From NCBI RefSeq assembly GCF_030733685.1, contig NZ_JASHIM010000008.1, positions 1 to 64,000 of the forward strand: 64,000 bases of DNA, given 5' to 3'. The notes beneath the pieces are model-generated. The model did no database searches. It was not told the DNA's origin and saw only the letters and a program-made list of their open reading frames with translations. Both the position numbers and the translations under genes were made by a program. Of this stretch, positions 19,342 to 27,269 are shown piece after piece (the first letter of the stretch is position 1; each line of letters opens with the position of its first letter). The DNA is from Roseovarius sp. MMSF_3281 (GTDB lineage: Bacteria > Pseudomonadota > Alphaproteobacteria > Rhodobacterales > Rhodobacteraceae).

Positions 19342-20010
19342 TTATCCAGGAATCTCGTAAGTCTCTCTTGAGACAGCGTTTTTTACAGCAGTTTTACGTT
19401 TTCCGATCCAACCGACATGGCGTGCAAGCGTGGTGCAGGCAAGATCGGTATGCCCCCTGCGCAGCGCGTCAAGGATGGCGCGGTGATCGTGATCGGTGCG
19501 CGCCTCCCAGTCGCGTCGCCACGCGGCAAAGAGAAAACGCGCACTTGCCGCCTGAAGATCGTCGATGGTTCGCAAAAGCCGGGGCATCCGGCAGGGGGTA
19601 AGGATCAATCGGTGGAAGTGACGGTTCGCTTCTTCCCAGTCGCGGACCGTGCTGGCGCTGTCGCCGCGCCGCGTAACTTCCTCCGCCTCCTGAAGAATCC
19701 TGTGCGTCATGTTGGGCGCAGCGTGGCGCAGCGCGAGGCTTTCGAGGCTTGAGCGCATCTCGGCCACCTCGCGCAATTCGGCAATATCGAACTCGGTAAC
19801 ACGAAAGCCGCGTCGAGGCTCGCTCTCGGCCAGACCTTGCGTCTGTAACGCGCGAAAGGCCTCGCGCACGGGCACGTGGCTGGCACCGAATTCCGAGGCG
19901 ATATGATCCTGCCGCAGCCGTGCGCCGGGCGGAATTTCGCCCGAGATGATGCGGTCGGCGAGGATGCGGGCAATGCGGGTGGATTGGGTCTCTTCGGGGC
20001 TATGCTTCAT
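19342..20010 (-). CDS. bioR: GntR family biotin repressor BioR
   Basis: A 222-residue FadR-subfamily GntR regulator. The N-terminal winged helix shows RIARILADRIISGEIPPGA and ASHVPVREAFRALQTQGL. The C-terminal helical domain carries the ELREVAEMRSSLESLAL segment and histidines (HFHRLIL, HDHRAIL) usual for metal- or ligand-binding FCD domains. The name follows from its position beside bioYB and three TTATAGATAA-type boxes, one four bases upstream of its own start, implying autoregulation. BioR is the known replacement for BirA-type repression in many alphaproteobacteria. Confidence 0.9.
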   Translation of the reverse strand: MKHSPEETQSTRIARILADRIISGEIPPGARLRQDHIASEFGASHVPVREAFRALQTQGLAESEPRRGFRVTEFDIAELREVAEMRSSLESLALRHAAPNMTHRILQEAEEVTRRGDSASTVRDWEEANRHFHRLILTPCRMPRLLRTIDDLQAASARFLFAAWRRDWEARTDHDHRAILDALRRGHTDLACTTLARHVGWIGKRKTAVKNAVSRETYEIPG

Positions 20011-20013
20011 AAA

Positions 20014-20023
20014 TTATAGATAA
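20014..20023. promoter_or_regulatory. BioR-type box upstream of bioR
   Basis: Exact TTATAGATAA four bases before the bioR start codon. Bound repressor here would block the gene's own transcription or early elongation. Confidence 0.8.
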
Positions 20024-20097
20024 TTGATGCCGCGCGGTATGTCGATACGGTTAGCGGGCCTGCCCCCGCAGATTCTGTCCGGCGGTGGCGTCAACGT

Positions 20098-20126
20098 CAC
20101 CCCGCCCTGGGCGTGAGGGCGGGGTG
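20098..20126 (-). terminator. GC-rich hairpin after the methyltransferase gene
   Basis: Arms CACCCCGCCCT (20098-20108) and AGGGCGGGGTG (20116-20126) pair perfectly around seven bases, 40 bases beyond the stop of the minus-strand methyltransferase gene. The T-run is weak. Confidence 0.5.
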
Positions 20127-20165
20127 CGTTCGGCGCGGGAAAAGGGGCACTGACTGATACCCCTC

Positions 20166-20786
20166 TTAGCCCGTCCGTTCCAGGAAGATCACGTTGTCCT
20201 CGACCGTTTCGCCCCGCACCTCGGTTCGAGTGCCGATGCGCGCGATGGCACAGACGCACAGCCGCCGCCAGTGACGCGGGGCAAGGTCAAGGGAGGACAG
20301 CGTTTCCTCGGCGCGTGGATGGACCGTGTCCTCCGCCGCCTCGGACCCCGACTGGCGCGATGCGTGTTCGGTGATCAGAAGATGCCCGCCCACGGACACC
20401 GCGCCTGCCGCCCGAGCCAGCACATGCGCGCGCGGCCAGTCTCGCGGTGATTGCAGGAAGCTGGCCACGACAAGGTCGTACATGCCGGTCGGAAAAGTTT
20501 CGGCCAGATCGTGCTCTTCGAACTGAACCCGCCCGGCCAGTCCGGCGCGGATGGCACTGTCAGACGCGTATCCAAGCGCCACGGCGGACACGTCCACCGC
20601 CGTCACCTGCCAGCCCTGCCGGGCCAGCCAGAGCGCATCGTCGCCCCGGCCGCAACCCAGTTCCAGCGCCTTCCCCGGCTCCAGCGGGCCGGCGAACTGG
20701 GAAAGGACGAGGCCGGGTTTGCCGGAGGTTTCGCCGGGTTTCTCGCGGTAGCGGTCGTTCCAGAAGTCTCGGGGGGCCTGTTGCAT
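20166..20786 (-). CDS. class I SAM-dependent methyltransferase
   Basis: A 206-residue methyltransferase. Motif I LELGCGRGDDALWLARQGW lies near residues 42-60, VTAVDVSAVAL supplies the acidic residue for SAM ribose, and YDLVVASFLQSP is motif IV. The N-terminal FWNDRYRE is common in the TehB/thiopurine-type group. It follows the flavoprotein gene by 11 bases on the same strand and both diverge from an Rrf2 regulator. A role in detoxification is plausible from this setting, but the substrate is unknown. Confidence 0.85.
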   Translation of the reverse strand: MQQAPRDFWNDRYREKPGETSGKPGLVLSQFAGPLEPGKALELGCGRGDDALWLARQGWQVTAVDVSAVALGYASDSAIRAGLAGRVQFEEHDLAETFPTGMYDLVVASFLQSPRDWPRAHVLARAAGAVSVGGHLLITEHASRQSGSEAAEDTVHPRAEETLSSLDLAPRHWRRLCVCAIARIGTRTEVRGETVEDNVIFLERTG

Positions 20787-20797
20787 CGTGGTACTCC

Positions 20798-21715
20798 TCA
20801 GGCCGTTGCGGTGAGGGCGGGGTCAAAGATCAGCGAACGATGCGCGGAATTGCCTGCCATGACACCCGCCGCTGCGGCGATCGTGGCATTGGCCATGGGA
20901 CTGGCGAGGTCGCCAGCGGCGAAGACGCCGGGCTGACTGGTGGCCTGCATCGGGTCGACGGCTACATAGGGGCCGGTCGGCCCGTCCTTCATGGTGCAGC
21001 CGAGTTGCGCAGCCAGATCGCTGGCCGGCGCGGTGTCAGGGGCAAGGAAGAGTCCCGCCGCCGCGATCTCGCGCCCGTCCTCCAAGCGCACACCGTCGAG
21101 TGCCGGGGCCGTGCCGAACAGTTCTGCGACAGGCGTTTCCTCGATCATGACGCCCCGGCCAGTCAGGCTTTGCCGCTGCTCGGCCGAGAGGGAAAGCACG
21201 CCTTGCGTGAAAAGCGTGGTCGGCCCCCAGTCCGGCAGCAGCATCCCCTGATGTAGCGCCGCTTCGCCGCGCGCCAGAACGCCGACCGGCCCGCCGTTCA
21301 ATTCGTAGCCATGGCAGTAGGGACAATGCAGCACGGTGCTCCCCCAGCGTTCGGTCACTCCCGGCAGGTCGGGCAGGCTGTCGCGGACGCCGAAGGCCAG
21401 CACCAGTCGCCGCGCGGTGATGTCTCCGCCCTCTGCCAATGTCACCCGAAATCCCTCTCCCTCGCGCATAGCCGAAGCTCCTGCACCGTCCCGAAAGGAC
21501 AGGGTGGGATAGGCCGAAAGTTCGCGTCTAAGCGCGGCGCGGATGGCCTGCGGGGGGCGCCCGTCCTGCCCGGGAAACCCGTGCGAGGCGGCGGCAAAGC
21601 GGTTGCGGGGTGCGCCGGTGTCGAGCACGCAAACGCTTCTGCGGGCGCGGGCAAGCTGCATTGCGGCGGCGAGCCCGGCAAAGCTCCCGCCGATGACGAT
21701 AACATCGTGATTCAT
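20798..21715 (-). CDS. thioredoxin-reductase-like FAD/NAD(P) oxidoreductase
   Basis: A 305-residue flavoprotein. The FAD loop VIVIGGSFAGLAAAMQLAR occupies residues 5-23. A CPYCHG motif near residue 132 gives a redox-active CxxC of thioredoxin-reductase type, and the C-terminal GVFAAGDLASPM binds FAD. The usual NADPH loop GxGxxA is weak (GVLARGEAALH). It forms a pair with the methyltransferase and diverges from an Rrf2 regulator, so response to oxidative, nitrosative or disulfide stress is a reasonable inference. Confidence 0.85.
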   Translation of the reverse strand: MNHDVIVIGGSFAGLAAAMQLARARRSVCVLDTGAPRNRFAAASHGFPGQDGRPPQAIRAALRRELSAYPTLSFRDGAGASAMREGEGFRVTLAEGGDITARRLVLAFGVRDSLPDLPGVTERWGSTVLHCPYCHGYELNGGPVGVLARGEAALHQGMLLPDWGPTTLFTQGVLSLSAEQRQSLTGRGVMIEETPVAELFGTAPALDGVRLEDGREIAAAGLFLAPDTAPASDLAAQLGCTMKDGPTGPYVAVDPMQATSQPGVFAAGDLASPMANATIAAAAGVMAGNSAHRSLIFDPALTATA

Positions 21716-21743
21716 GGTGGTTTCCCTTAATGTATCACTAAAA

Positions 21744-21796
21744 GTTACGTGATTCGCCGCACATCTTCAAGACACGAAACTTTCATTGTTACTTGA
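21744..21796. promoter_or_regulatory. repeated GTTACNTGA sites in the Rrf2 divergent promoter
   Basis: GTTACGTGA at 21744-21752 and GTTACTTGA at 21788-21796 lie 44 bases apart between the flavoprotein and Rrf2 starts. The first also forms ATCAC-N10-GTGAT with the preceding bases. These are candidate operators for the Rrf2 protein. Confidence 0.45.
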
Positions 21797-21837
21797 GCGC
21801 TGCTAAGAAGCCCGGACAGACAAGGAAAGGAAATCCA

Positions 21838-22299
21838 ATGGCGCGCGATCTTCGCATGTCCCGCATGTTGCACGTGTTGATCCATATGGACCGGCACGTC
21901 GGGCGTGCCACCTCGGAACAGATCGCGCAGATGATCTCGACCAATGCGGTGGTGGTGCGCCGAATGATGGCGGGGCTGCGCGAACGGGGAATCGTGACGT
22001 CGGAAAAGGGCCATGGCGGCGGTTGGCAACTGGCTTGCCCGCTGGCCAAGATCAGCCTGCGCGATATCTACGAAGCGGTCGGCCACCCGCCGCTGTTCAA
22101 CATCGGGCCACAGGCGGATCACTCGTCCTGCCTCGTTGAACAGGCGGTCGACGCGCGGCTGGACGCGACGCTGGCAGAGGCCGAGGCGCGGCTGCTGTCG
22201 CAATTCGCCGCGATCACGGTGGAAGATGTCGCGCAGGATTTCGAGCGGCGGTTTGCAGAGAGCGGCCACTCGGTGCCGTTCCAGTGGCACGGCAGATAG
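21838..22299 (+). CDS. Rrf2 family transcriptional regulator
   Basis: A 153-residue Rrf2-type regulator. The winged helix covers residues 1-60 (MSRMLHVLIHMDRH, SEQIAQMISTNAVVVRRMM, then EKGHGGGWQLACPL). Only one cysteine is obvious in the usual cluster region (HSSCLVEQ), so it is more like the YwnA/redox-sensing branch than an iron-sulfur IscR. ATG 21838 has AAGGAAAGG upstream. It diverges from the flavoprotein-methyltransferase pair. Its stop abuts the integrase relic. Confidence 0.9.
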   Translation: MARDLRMSRMLHVLIHMDRHVGRATSEQIAQMISTNAVVVRRMMAGLRERGIVTSEKGHGGGWQLACPLAKISLRDIYEAVGHPPLFNIGPQADHSSCLVEQAVDARLDATLAEAEARLLSQFAAITVEDVAQDFERRFAESGHSVPFQWHGR

Positions 22300-22301
22300 G
22301 C

Positions 22302-22597
22302 AATCGGGTAAGTGGCTATGGTCCTGGGGACCTGCGCCTTCGTGTGGCCGATTTTCTTCATGGTCTTTTCGGTGTAGCGCCTGATCGCTTTGGATGGCAG
22401 AGGGTCGGAAATGTTCAGCGCTTCCAGCGCACCAGACTTGGCAGGCTCTTTCTCACGCTTCTTTATCCAGGTGGCCGAAGCTGGCATTTGTCAAAAGTCT
22501 TTGCCTCGTGATAGACGCTGCCCTCGCGCATTATTCGTACACGTGCCCTGTAGCCGTGACTTTCATCCTTGCGTTTGCGTGTGGTGATCAGGCCCAT
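22302..22597 (-). pseudogene. N-terminal relic of a phage-type integrase
   Basis: From ATG 22597 on the minus strand the frame reads MGLITTRKRKDESHGYRAR and then YHEAKTFDK, the typical start of tyrosine integrases. Near 22485 the similarity moves to another frame, which reads ATWIKKREKEPAKSGALEAL and later KKIGHTKAQVPRTIATYPIA, the next part of the same domain. The catalytic domain is missing; similarity stops at the end of the Rrf2 gene. The relic lies 100 bases upstream of and divergent to dusA, as in elements that integrate at dusA. Confidence 0.75.
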
Positions 22598-22697
22598 GAT
22601 GGTTTCACAGTTTGGTTTACGGGACCAAATCCAGTGCCAAAATCGTCGGGTTTGGTCCATAATGAGCGGAAACAAGACAAGCTGTGGGTGGCTGTAA

Positions 22698-23714
22698 GTG
22701 ATTGATAAAAATAAAAAACAAGATTTATCAACGGCCGCGCGCCTGTCCGTCGCCCCGATGATGGATTGGACCGACCGCCATTGCCGGTATCTGCACCGGC
22801 TGATGTCGCGGCATGCGTTGCTTTATACCGAGATGGTGACAGCGCCCGCGCTGGTGCGCGGGGGGGCCACTCATCTTTTGGATCATCACCACGCCGAACA
22901 TCCCGTCGCCCTGCAACTGGGCGGGTCGGACCCTGCGGAACTGGCACAGGCCGCGCGCTTGGGGGCCGAGGCGGGGTACGACGAGATCAACCTCAATTGC
23001 GGCTGCCCCTCGGACCGGGTGCAATCGGGCACCTTCGGCGCGGTCTTGATGAAAGACCCCGGGCTTGTGGCCGAGTGTTGCGCGGCGATGATCGAAGCGC
23101 AGCCGCGCGAGGTGACCGTCAAATGCCGGATCGGCGTGGACGACCAAGACCCCGAAGAGGTGCTGCCCGAATTCCTGTCACGCGTGGCCGCCGCCGGGGT
23201 GGGGCGCATGACGATCCACGCCCGCAAGGCATGGCTTCAGGGCCTCAGCCCCAAGGAAAACCGCGATATCCCGCCGCTGGATTATGACCTTGCCTTGCGC
23301 ATGACGGGCCTGTTCCCGGCCCTGCACCTCAGCCTCAATGGCGGGCTTTCCACCCTCGATCAGGCCAGTGAATGGCTGGAGGCGGGGTTTGACGGCATGA
23401 TGTACGGTCGCGCCGCCTATCACCAGCCATGGGATGTGCTGGGCCAGGCCGACCGCGTGATCTTTGGCGAAACACCTCCGCACGACAGCCCCGAGGCCGT
23501 GGTGCACGCCATGCTTCCCTATATCGAGACCCACCTTGCCCAAGGGGGCAAGCTGCACCAGATCACCCGCCACATGCTGGGCCTCTTCGCGGGCCGCCCC
23601 GGCGCACGCGGCTGGCGGCGGGTGCTGTCCGAGGGCGCCACGCGCGATGGGGCGGGGACAGATTTGGTGTTGCAGGCGCTGGAGCAGGTGACAGGGCAAG
23701 CTGTGCGCGCTTGA
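22698..23714 (+). CDS. dusA: tRNA-dihydrouridine synthase DusA
   Basis: A 338-residue FMN enzyme that reduces uridines in the tRNA D-loop. The N-terminal LSVAPMMDWTDRHCRYLHRL is the DusA signature. INLNCGCPSDRVQSGTFGA holds the catalytic cysteine, followed by VTVKCRIGVDD and MTIHARKAWLQGLSPKENR. The start is uncertain: GTG 22698 is used because no better codon precedes the conserved block, and the first 15 codons are AT-rich and unlike the rest. An altered 5' end would fit past integration at this locus. Confidence 0.93.
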   Translation: MIDKNKKQDLSTAARLSVAPMMDWTDRHCRYLHRLMSRHALLYTEMVTAPALVRGGATHLLDHHHAEHPVALQLGGSDPAELAQAARLGAEAGYDEINLNCGCPSDRVQSGTFGAVLMKDPGLVAECCAAMIEAQPREVTVKCRIGVDDQDPEEVLPEFLSRVAAAGVGRMTIHARKAWLQGLSPKENRDIPPLDYDLALRMTGLFPALHLSLNGGLSTLDQASEWLEAGFDGMMYGRAAYHQPWDVLGQADRVIFGETPPHDSPEAVVHAMLPYIETHLAQGGKLHQITRHMLGLFAGRPGARGWRRVLSEGATRDGAGTDLVLQALEQVTGQAVRA

Positions 23715-23762
23715 GGGCGGCTTTGCAGGACGGAGCTGCTAATGAGCGCCCTGCGCGGAATC

Positions 23763-23926
23763 AAGGCGCGGCACGCGCCGCCGCGCATCGCCGGGCCGCC
23801 CCCACGGCACGGCGATTGGGTTGAACTGGGCGCTCAGAATGAAGGTTTCGCGCCAGTGTCTCAGATAAAGCGCTGTAGCCCATCGGTTGCATCGCCGCAC
23901 CGCGGCCCTTCAATGCGCGGCTCATG
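23763..23926 (+). repeat. GC-rich dispersed repeat of about 165 bp, copy 1
   Basis: Begins AAGGCGCGGCACGCGCCGCC and shares GGGCCGCCCC, GGCGATTGGGTTG, CGCGCCAGTG, GATAAA and ATCGCCGC-CCGCGGCCC with 55950-56120 in the same order and spacing, with only one or two short gaps. It lies in the 295-base interval between dusA and nusB. Open frames inside both copies look alike but have no start signals. Confidence 0.75.
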
Positions 23927-24009
23927 ATGCATGTTCAACAGGGGCTCAAACCCGCCACCCAGCTCATTCCGCCGACCCCAGAATTCTTACGGGGCGATGC
24001 CCTCACCGC

Positions 24010-24492
24010 TCAGAACGCCTCGGGCCTTGCCTCGCGCGCCATGTGGTCCAGCACGGCGTTGACGAACTTGGGCTCGCGCCCCTCGGGGTAGAAGCTTTTG
24101 GCGATATCCACGAATTCCATGATCACCACCTTGGGCGGTGTGTCGGATTGCGTGAGTTCCGCGCCGGCGGCCCGGAACAGCGCCCTTAGCGTGGGGTCGA
24201 TCCTGGCAATCGGCCATTTGGCCACCAGCGCCCGGTCGGTCATCTGGTCGATGCTGGATTGCCAGTTCACCGCGTCGCGCATCAGGCGTTCAAAAAGCAC
24301 CTGGTCGCCCTCGGCCATGTCGCCCTCGTCGTAATGGGCGCCGAAACGGTGATCCTCGAACTCGTGAATCACCTTTTCGACCGTCTGGCCGGAATGCTCC
24401 ATCTGGAAAAGCGCCTGCACGGCATAGAGCCGCGAGGTCGAGCGCATCTTGCGCTTCATGTTGCCGGACAGGGGTTGGGGCGCGTCGCTCAT
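24010..24492 (-). CDS. nusB: transcription antitermination factor NusB
   Basis: A 160-residue NusB, the RNA-binding factor for rRNA antitermination. The motif RLYAVQALFQMEHSG lies near residues 22-36, IDPTLRALFRAAGAEL and VVIMEFVDIAKSFY in the second half. Start ATG 24492 overlaps the end of ribH by four bases, placing it last in the ribB-ribH-nusB operon, a common arrangement. Confidence 0.96.
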   Translation of the reverse strand: MSDAPQPLSGNMKRKMRSTSRLYAVQALFQMEHSGQTVEKVIHEFEDHRFGAHYDEGDMAEGDQVLFERLMRDAVNWQSSIDQMTDRALVAKWPIARIDPTLRALFRAAGAELTQSDTPPKVVIMEFVDIAKSFYPEGREPKFVNAVLDHMAREARPEAF

Positions 24493-25034
24493 GCCGTTGG
24501 GGTATCCTTCAAATCACCGGCCAGCCGGTATTCGTCACGGGCGGGTTTGAACCCCACGCCGGACCGCTGGCCGCCCCACTTACGGGCGAGCGCAATAAGA
24601 TGCAAGGCCGCAGCGGCGGCGCCGCCGCCCTTGTTCATCCGGGTGCTGTCAGCGCGGGCCAGGGCCTGTTCACGGTTCTCGACGGTCAGGATGCCATTGC
24701 CGATGCAAAGCCCCTGAAGGCCCAACAAGGTGATGCCCCGCGAACTGTCGTTGCAGACGGTTTCATAATGCGTGGTCTCGCCACGAATGACGCAACCCAA
24801 ACCGACGTACCCGTCATAATTGCTCAGCCGCTCGGCCATGCCGATGGCGGTGGGGATTTCCAATGCGCCGGGCACCTCGATCACCTCGGATGTGCCGCCC
24901 GCGGCCTCGATCTCGGCCTGCGCCCCTTCGATCAGCATATCGGCGATGTCGCGGTAGAAGGGCGCGACGACGATCAGGAGTTTCACGGGGCTGTCAAACT
25001 CGGGACGGGGCAGGGTGTATTCGCTATCGGCCAT
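24489..25034 (-). CDS. ribH: 6,7-dimethyl-8-ribityllumazine synthase RibH
   Basis: A 181-residue lumazine synthase that joins the DHBP from RibB to the pyrimidine precursor of riboflavin. Motifs include LLIVVAPFYRDIADML, VIEVPGALEIPTAI, GCVIRGETTHYETVCND and GILTVENREQALARA. The active-site histidine is in TTHYE. Start ATG 25034, four bases after the ribB stop, is the family N-terminus; a longer frame exists but runs into ribB. Confidence 0.96.
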   Translation of the reverse strand: MADSEYTLPRPEFDSPVKLLIVVAPFYRDIADMLIEGAQAEIEAAGGTSEVIEVPGALEIPTAIGMAERLSNYDGYVGLGCVIRGETTHYETVCNDSSRGITLLGLQGLCIGNGILTVENREQALARADSTRMNKGGGAAAAALHLIALARKWGGQRSGVGFKPARDEYRLAGDLKDTPTA

Positions 25035-25038
25035 GGGA

Positions 25039-26190
25039 TTATCCTTTCGAAATGGGGCGGGTGCCGGTGATCGAAATGCCATAGGCATCAAGGCCCAGGT
25101 AGCGGGTATCGGGGCTGTCGGTCAGCAGGATCAACTCGTGCAACCCCATGGTCGACATGATCTGCGCCCCAAGCCCGGTATGCTTGACGGTGCGCGGGCC
25201 TTCATCCTCTTCCATCTCGCTTGCAAGGCTGGGCCGGGGTTGACGAAACAGGAATACCGCGCCGCGTCCTTCCTCGCCGATGATATCCATCGCCCGGGAC
25301 AGTTTCCCGGCCTGTGCGCCCGCCTCTTCCGACAGGCCGATACCCAGCACATCCTCCAGCACATTCAAGGCGTGGGCGCGGGCCAGCACCGGCTTGCCAT
25401 CCTCGATATCGCCCTTGACCAGAACAACGTGTTCCGTGCCGCTGATCTGATCGGCGAAAAGGCGCATTTCCCAATCGCCTCCGTGGCTGGAATGGACGGT
25501 TTCGCGGCGCACTTCGCGCACAAGGTTATCATGCTTGTGGCGATAGGCGATGAGGTCGGAAATGGTGCCGATCTTCATGCCGTGCTGCTTGGCGAATTCC
25601 ACGAGGTCGGGCAGACGCGCCATCGTGCCGTCTTCCTTCATGATCTCGCAGATCACACCGGCGGGCTTGCAGCCGGCCAGCCGGGCGATATCAACCGCCG
25701 CCTCGGTGTGCCCCGCGCGAACCAGAACCCCTCCGTTGCGTGCGCGCAGCGGGAACACATGCCCCGGCGTGGCAATCTCGGCCGCGGTGTTCTGTTCGTT
25801 GATCGCCACCTCGATGGTATGCGCCCGGTCGCCCGCGGAAATCCCCGTGGTCACCCCCTCGCGCGCCTCGATCGACACGGTAAAGGCGGTTTCCATCCGC
25901 GAGGAGTTGTTCACTGCCATCATCGGCAGGCCCAACTGCCCGATCCGCTCGGCCGTCATCGGCAGGCAGATCAACCCCCGGCCATGCATGGCCATGAAGT
26001 TCACCGCCTCGGGCGTGGCAAATTCCGCCGCGATCACCAGATCGCCTTCGTTCTCGCGGTCTTCGTGATCGACCAGGATGAACATCTCGCCCGCCCGCGC
26101 GGCGGCGATGATCTCCTCGGTGGGGGAAATCGCCCCGCGAAGCCCCTCTTCCACGGGGCCGGGCTTTTCGAATGGCTGACTTTCTGACAT
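25039..26190 (-). CDS. ribB: 3,4-dihydroxy-2-butanone 4-phosphate synthase with degenerate GTP cyclohydrolase II domain
   Basis: A 383-residue protein. Residues 20-220 are Rib[18 protein letters not shown] is the acidic metal loop, followed by [12 protein letters not shown] and [18 protein letters not shown]. Residues 225-375 align with GTP cyclohydrolase II, but the zinc cysteines are missing: where CxxGxxxxxxxCxC should be, the sequence reads [13 protein letters not shown]. It should therefore make DHBP only. This RibB-plus-dead-RibA form is common in alphaproteobacteria. It is first in an operon with ribH and nusB. No FMN riboswitch is visible upstream. Confidence 0.93.
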   Translation of the reverse strand: MSESQPFEKPGPVEEGLRGAISPTEEIIAAARAGEMFILVDHEDRENEGDLVIAAEFATPEAVNFMAMHGRGLICLPMTAERIGQLGLPMMAVNNSSRMETAFTVSIEAREGVTTGISAGDRAHTIEVAINEQNTAAEIATPGHVFPLRARNGGVLVRAGHTEAAVDIARLAGCKPAGVICEIMKEDGTMARLPDLVEFAKQHGMKIGTISDLIAYRHKHDNLVREVRRETVHSSHGGDWEMRLFADQISGTEHVVLVKGDIEDGKPVLARAHALNVLEDVLGIGLSEEAGAQAGKLSRAMDIIGEEGRGAVFLFRQPRPSLASEMEEDEGPRTVKHTGLGAQIMSTMGLHELILLTDSPDTRYLGLDAYGISITGTRPISKG

Positions 26191-26566
26191 CGGGCCTTCC
26201 CTTCATCTTTCAGCGCGCGGGATAGCGCAGCCCGCCCCCCTTGACCAGAGGCGATGTCCGGGCAGGGTGGGTGCTTTCGGTACGACGCTGTGCCGTGAAC
26301 GCGCCGCCTGTTTCCAGCCCGGCATCGCTGGCGGTTCGCCCAGGGGCGCGATGTGTCATGTTCAAAAGTCTCTCGTTGGGCTCTCTCCTTCATTGGTATT
26401 GTGCGGCGGCGCGCCGTGTCGGGCATATCCCGGGTTAGCCTGCAAGGGTTAAGGATGTATGAGTGCCCCGCGCGCTGCGACTTATCGGCCAATCCCCGCC
26501 CATCCCCTTGAGAGGCGTTCCAAATGTGTTACACTTGGTGATAGACAAAGCAGAAGGGATTCCCTC
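26191..26566. other. 376-bp intergenic stretch with a weak palindrome
   Basis: Divergent promoter space between ribB and a small membrane protein gene. No FMN riboswitch elements were found on either strand. An imperfect palindrome, CCAAATGTGTTACACTTGG at 26519-26537, precedes the membrane protein gene and could be an operator. Nothing else is supported. Confidence 0.45.
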
Positions 26567-26899
26567 ATGCCCAAACTGATCCGCCTCTACATCGTGAACG
26601 TCGCCATCGGCTTCGGAATCGCTGCGGTTTTCGTCGGGCTTCTGCTCTGGTTCAATATCGCGAACCTCTGGCATCTCATCTCGACCTCCGACAAAGGCTG
26701 GCTTGCCGTGCTGATCCTCTGGATTTCGAACGGCATCATTTTCGCTGGCGTACAATTCGGCATCGCCGTCATGCGCCTCAAGGATGACGACGACGATGAT
26801 CATCATGGCGGTCTGGGGCAGCACGCCTTCCGGCGCGAACATGCCACGATCCCGGTGCGCACCGATGAGGGCGGGCGCGATTTCTGGTCCAAGGGCTGA
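26567..26899 (+). CDS. small two-segment membrane protein
   Basis: A 110-residue protein with two hydrophobic helices (residues 9-30 and 45-65), followed by an acidic-histidine stretch DDDDDDHHGG and a conserved-looking C-terminus ending FWSKG. ATG 26567 has AGAAGGGA upstream. The length and layout match small inner-membrane proteins frequent in Rhodobacteraceae. No function is known to me. The acidic-histidine run could bind metal, but that is speculation. Confidence 0.8.
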   Translation: MPKLIRLYIVNVAIGFGIAAVFVGLLLWFNIANLWHLISTSDKGWLAVLILWISNGIIFAGVQFGIAVMRLKDDDDDDHHGGLGQHAFRREHATIPVRTDEGGRDFWSKG

Positions 26900-26930
26900 A
26901 CCGACCATCTATCCGAAATCATGAAATTTC

Positions 26931-27016
26931 GTACGAGTCGTACGAAGGTCAGTTTCGCTCCCACGATTTTCGTACGAAACTCGCGTACAAAACGTACGAC
27001 TCGTACGTTTTATAAT
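26931..27016 (+). promoter_or_regulatory. cluster of GTAC-N5-GTAC sites over a TATAAT promoter
   Basis: GTAC occurs at 26931, 26940, 26972, 26985, 26994 and 27003. Four neighbours are exactly nine bases apart (26931/26940, 26985/26994, 26994/27003), giving paired palindromic half-sites such as CGTACGAGTCGTACG. A perfect TATAAT follows at 27011-27016, so the last sites cover the -35 and spacer of a plus-strand promoter. The same 9-base spacing recurs upstream of the PPDK-like gene. The regulator is unknown. Confidence 0.65.
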
Positions 27017-27022
27017 CGGGTG

Positions 27023-27207
27023 TGACGGGCCCGCACGCGACCGTTTGGTTATCTCATTCCCGAGGACCTGTTTGTACAGGTGGGCGCCAGGTAACCAGGC
27101 CAGGACCAGGACAGAGCCAGCTCCCTCGGAATTGCTTAAGGCCACCGGAATGCAACCGTTCACGGGAAGGGCAGCACCCGCCACACCCTGCACCTAGGCC
27201 TTTTGCG
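27023..27207 (+). ncRNA. candidate structured small RNA
   Basis: Downstream of the TATAAT at 27011, about 250 bases carry no gene but strong pairing. ATTCCCGAGG (27055-27064) can pair with CCTCGGAAT near 27124-27132; inside it ACCTG-N6-CAGGT forms a hairpin. AAGGCC near 27139 pairs with GGCCTTTT at 27198-27205, which resembles a terminator with a T-run. It does not match the tmRNA, RNase P, SRP or 6S features I know. Existence as a transcript is inferred from promoter plus folding only. Confidence 0.35.
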
Positions 27208-27242
27208 GCGATCCGACAAGGGGGACACGCAGGCTTGCATAA

Positions 27243-27257
27243 GTTCACCTTTTGTTC
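27243..27257. promoter_or_regulatory. LexA (SOS) box upstream of mmcB
   Basis: GTTCACCTTTTGTTC, an exact GTTC-N7-GTTC, the known LexA site of alphaproteobacteria. It ends 12 bases before the mmcB start codon. Confidence 0.85.
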
Positions 27258-27269
27258 ATAATTGTCCTT

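Noticed and set aside
22586..22605. att core shared between the integrase start and dusA
   Set aside because: Only ATGATGG is shared with the dusA region, too short to distinguish from chance, since part of it is the integrase start codon context.
26191..26458. FMN riboswitch upstream of ribB
   Set aside because: None of the conserved FMN-element blocks was found on the minus strand.
27060..27207. SRP, 6S or RNase P RNA
   Set aside because: Short matches such as ACCAGG-CAGG and GGAAGGGCAGC are present, but the closing pairs and tetraloop context of SRP RNA and the key motifs of the others are missing.
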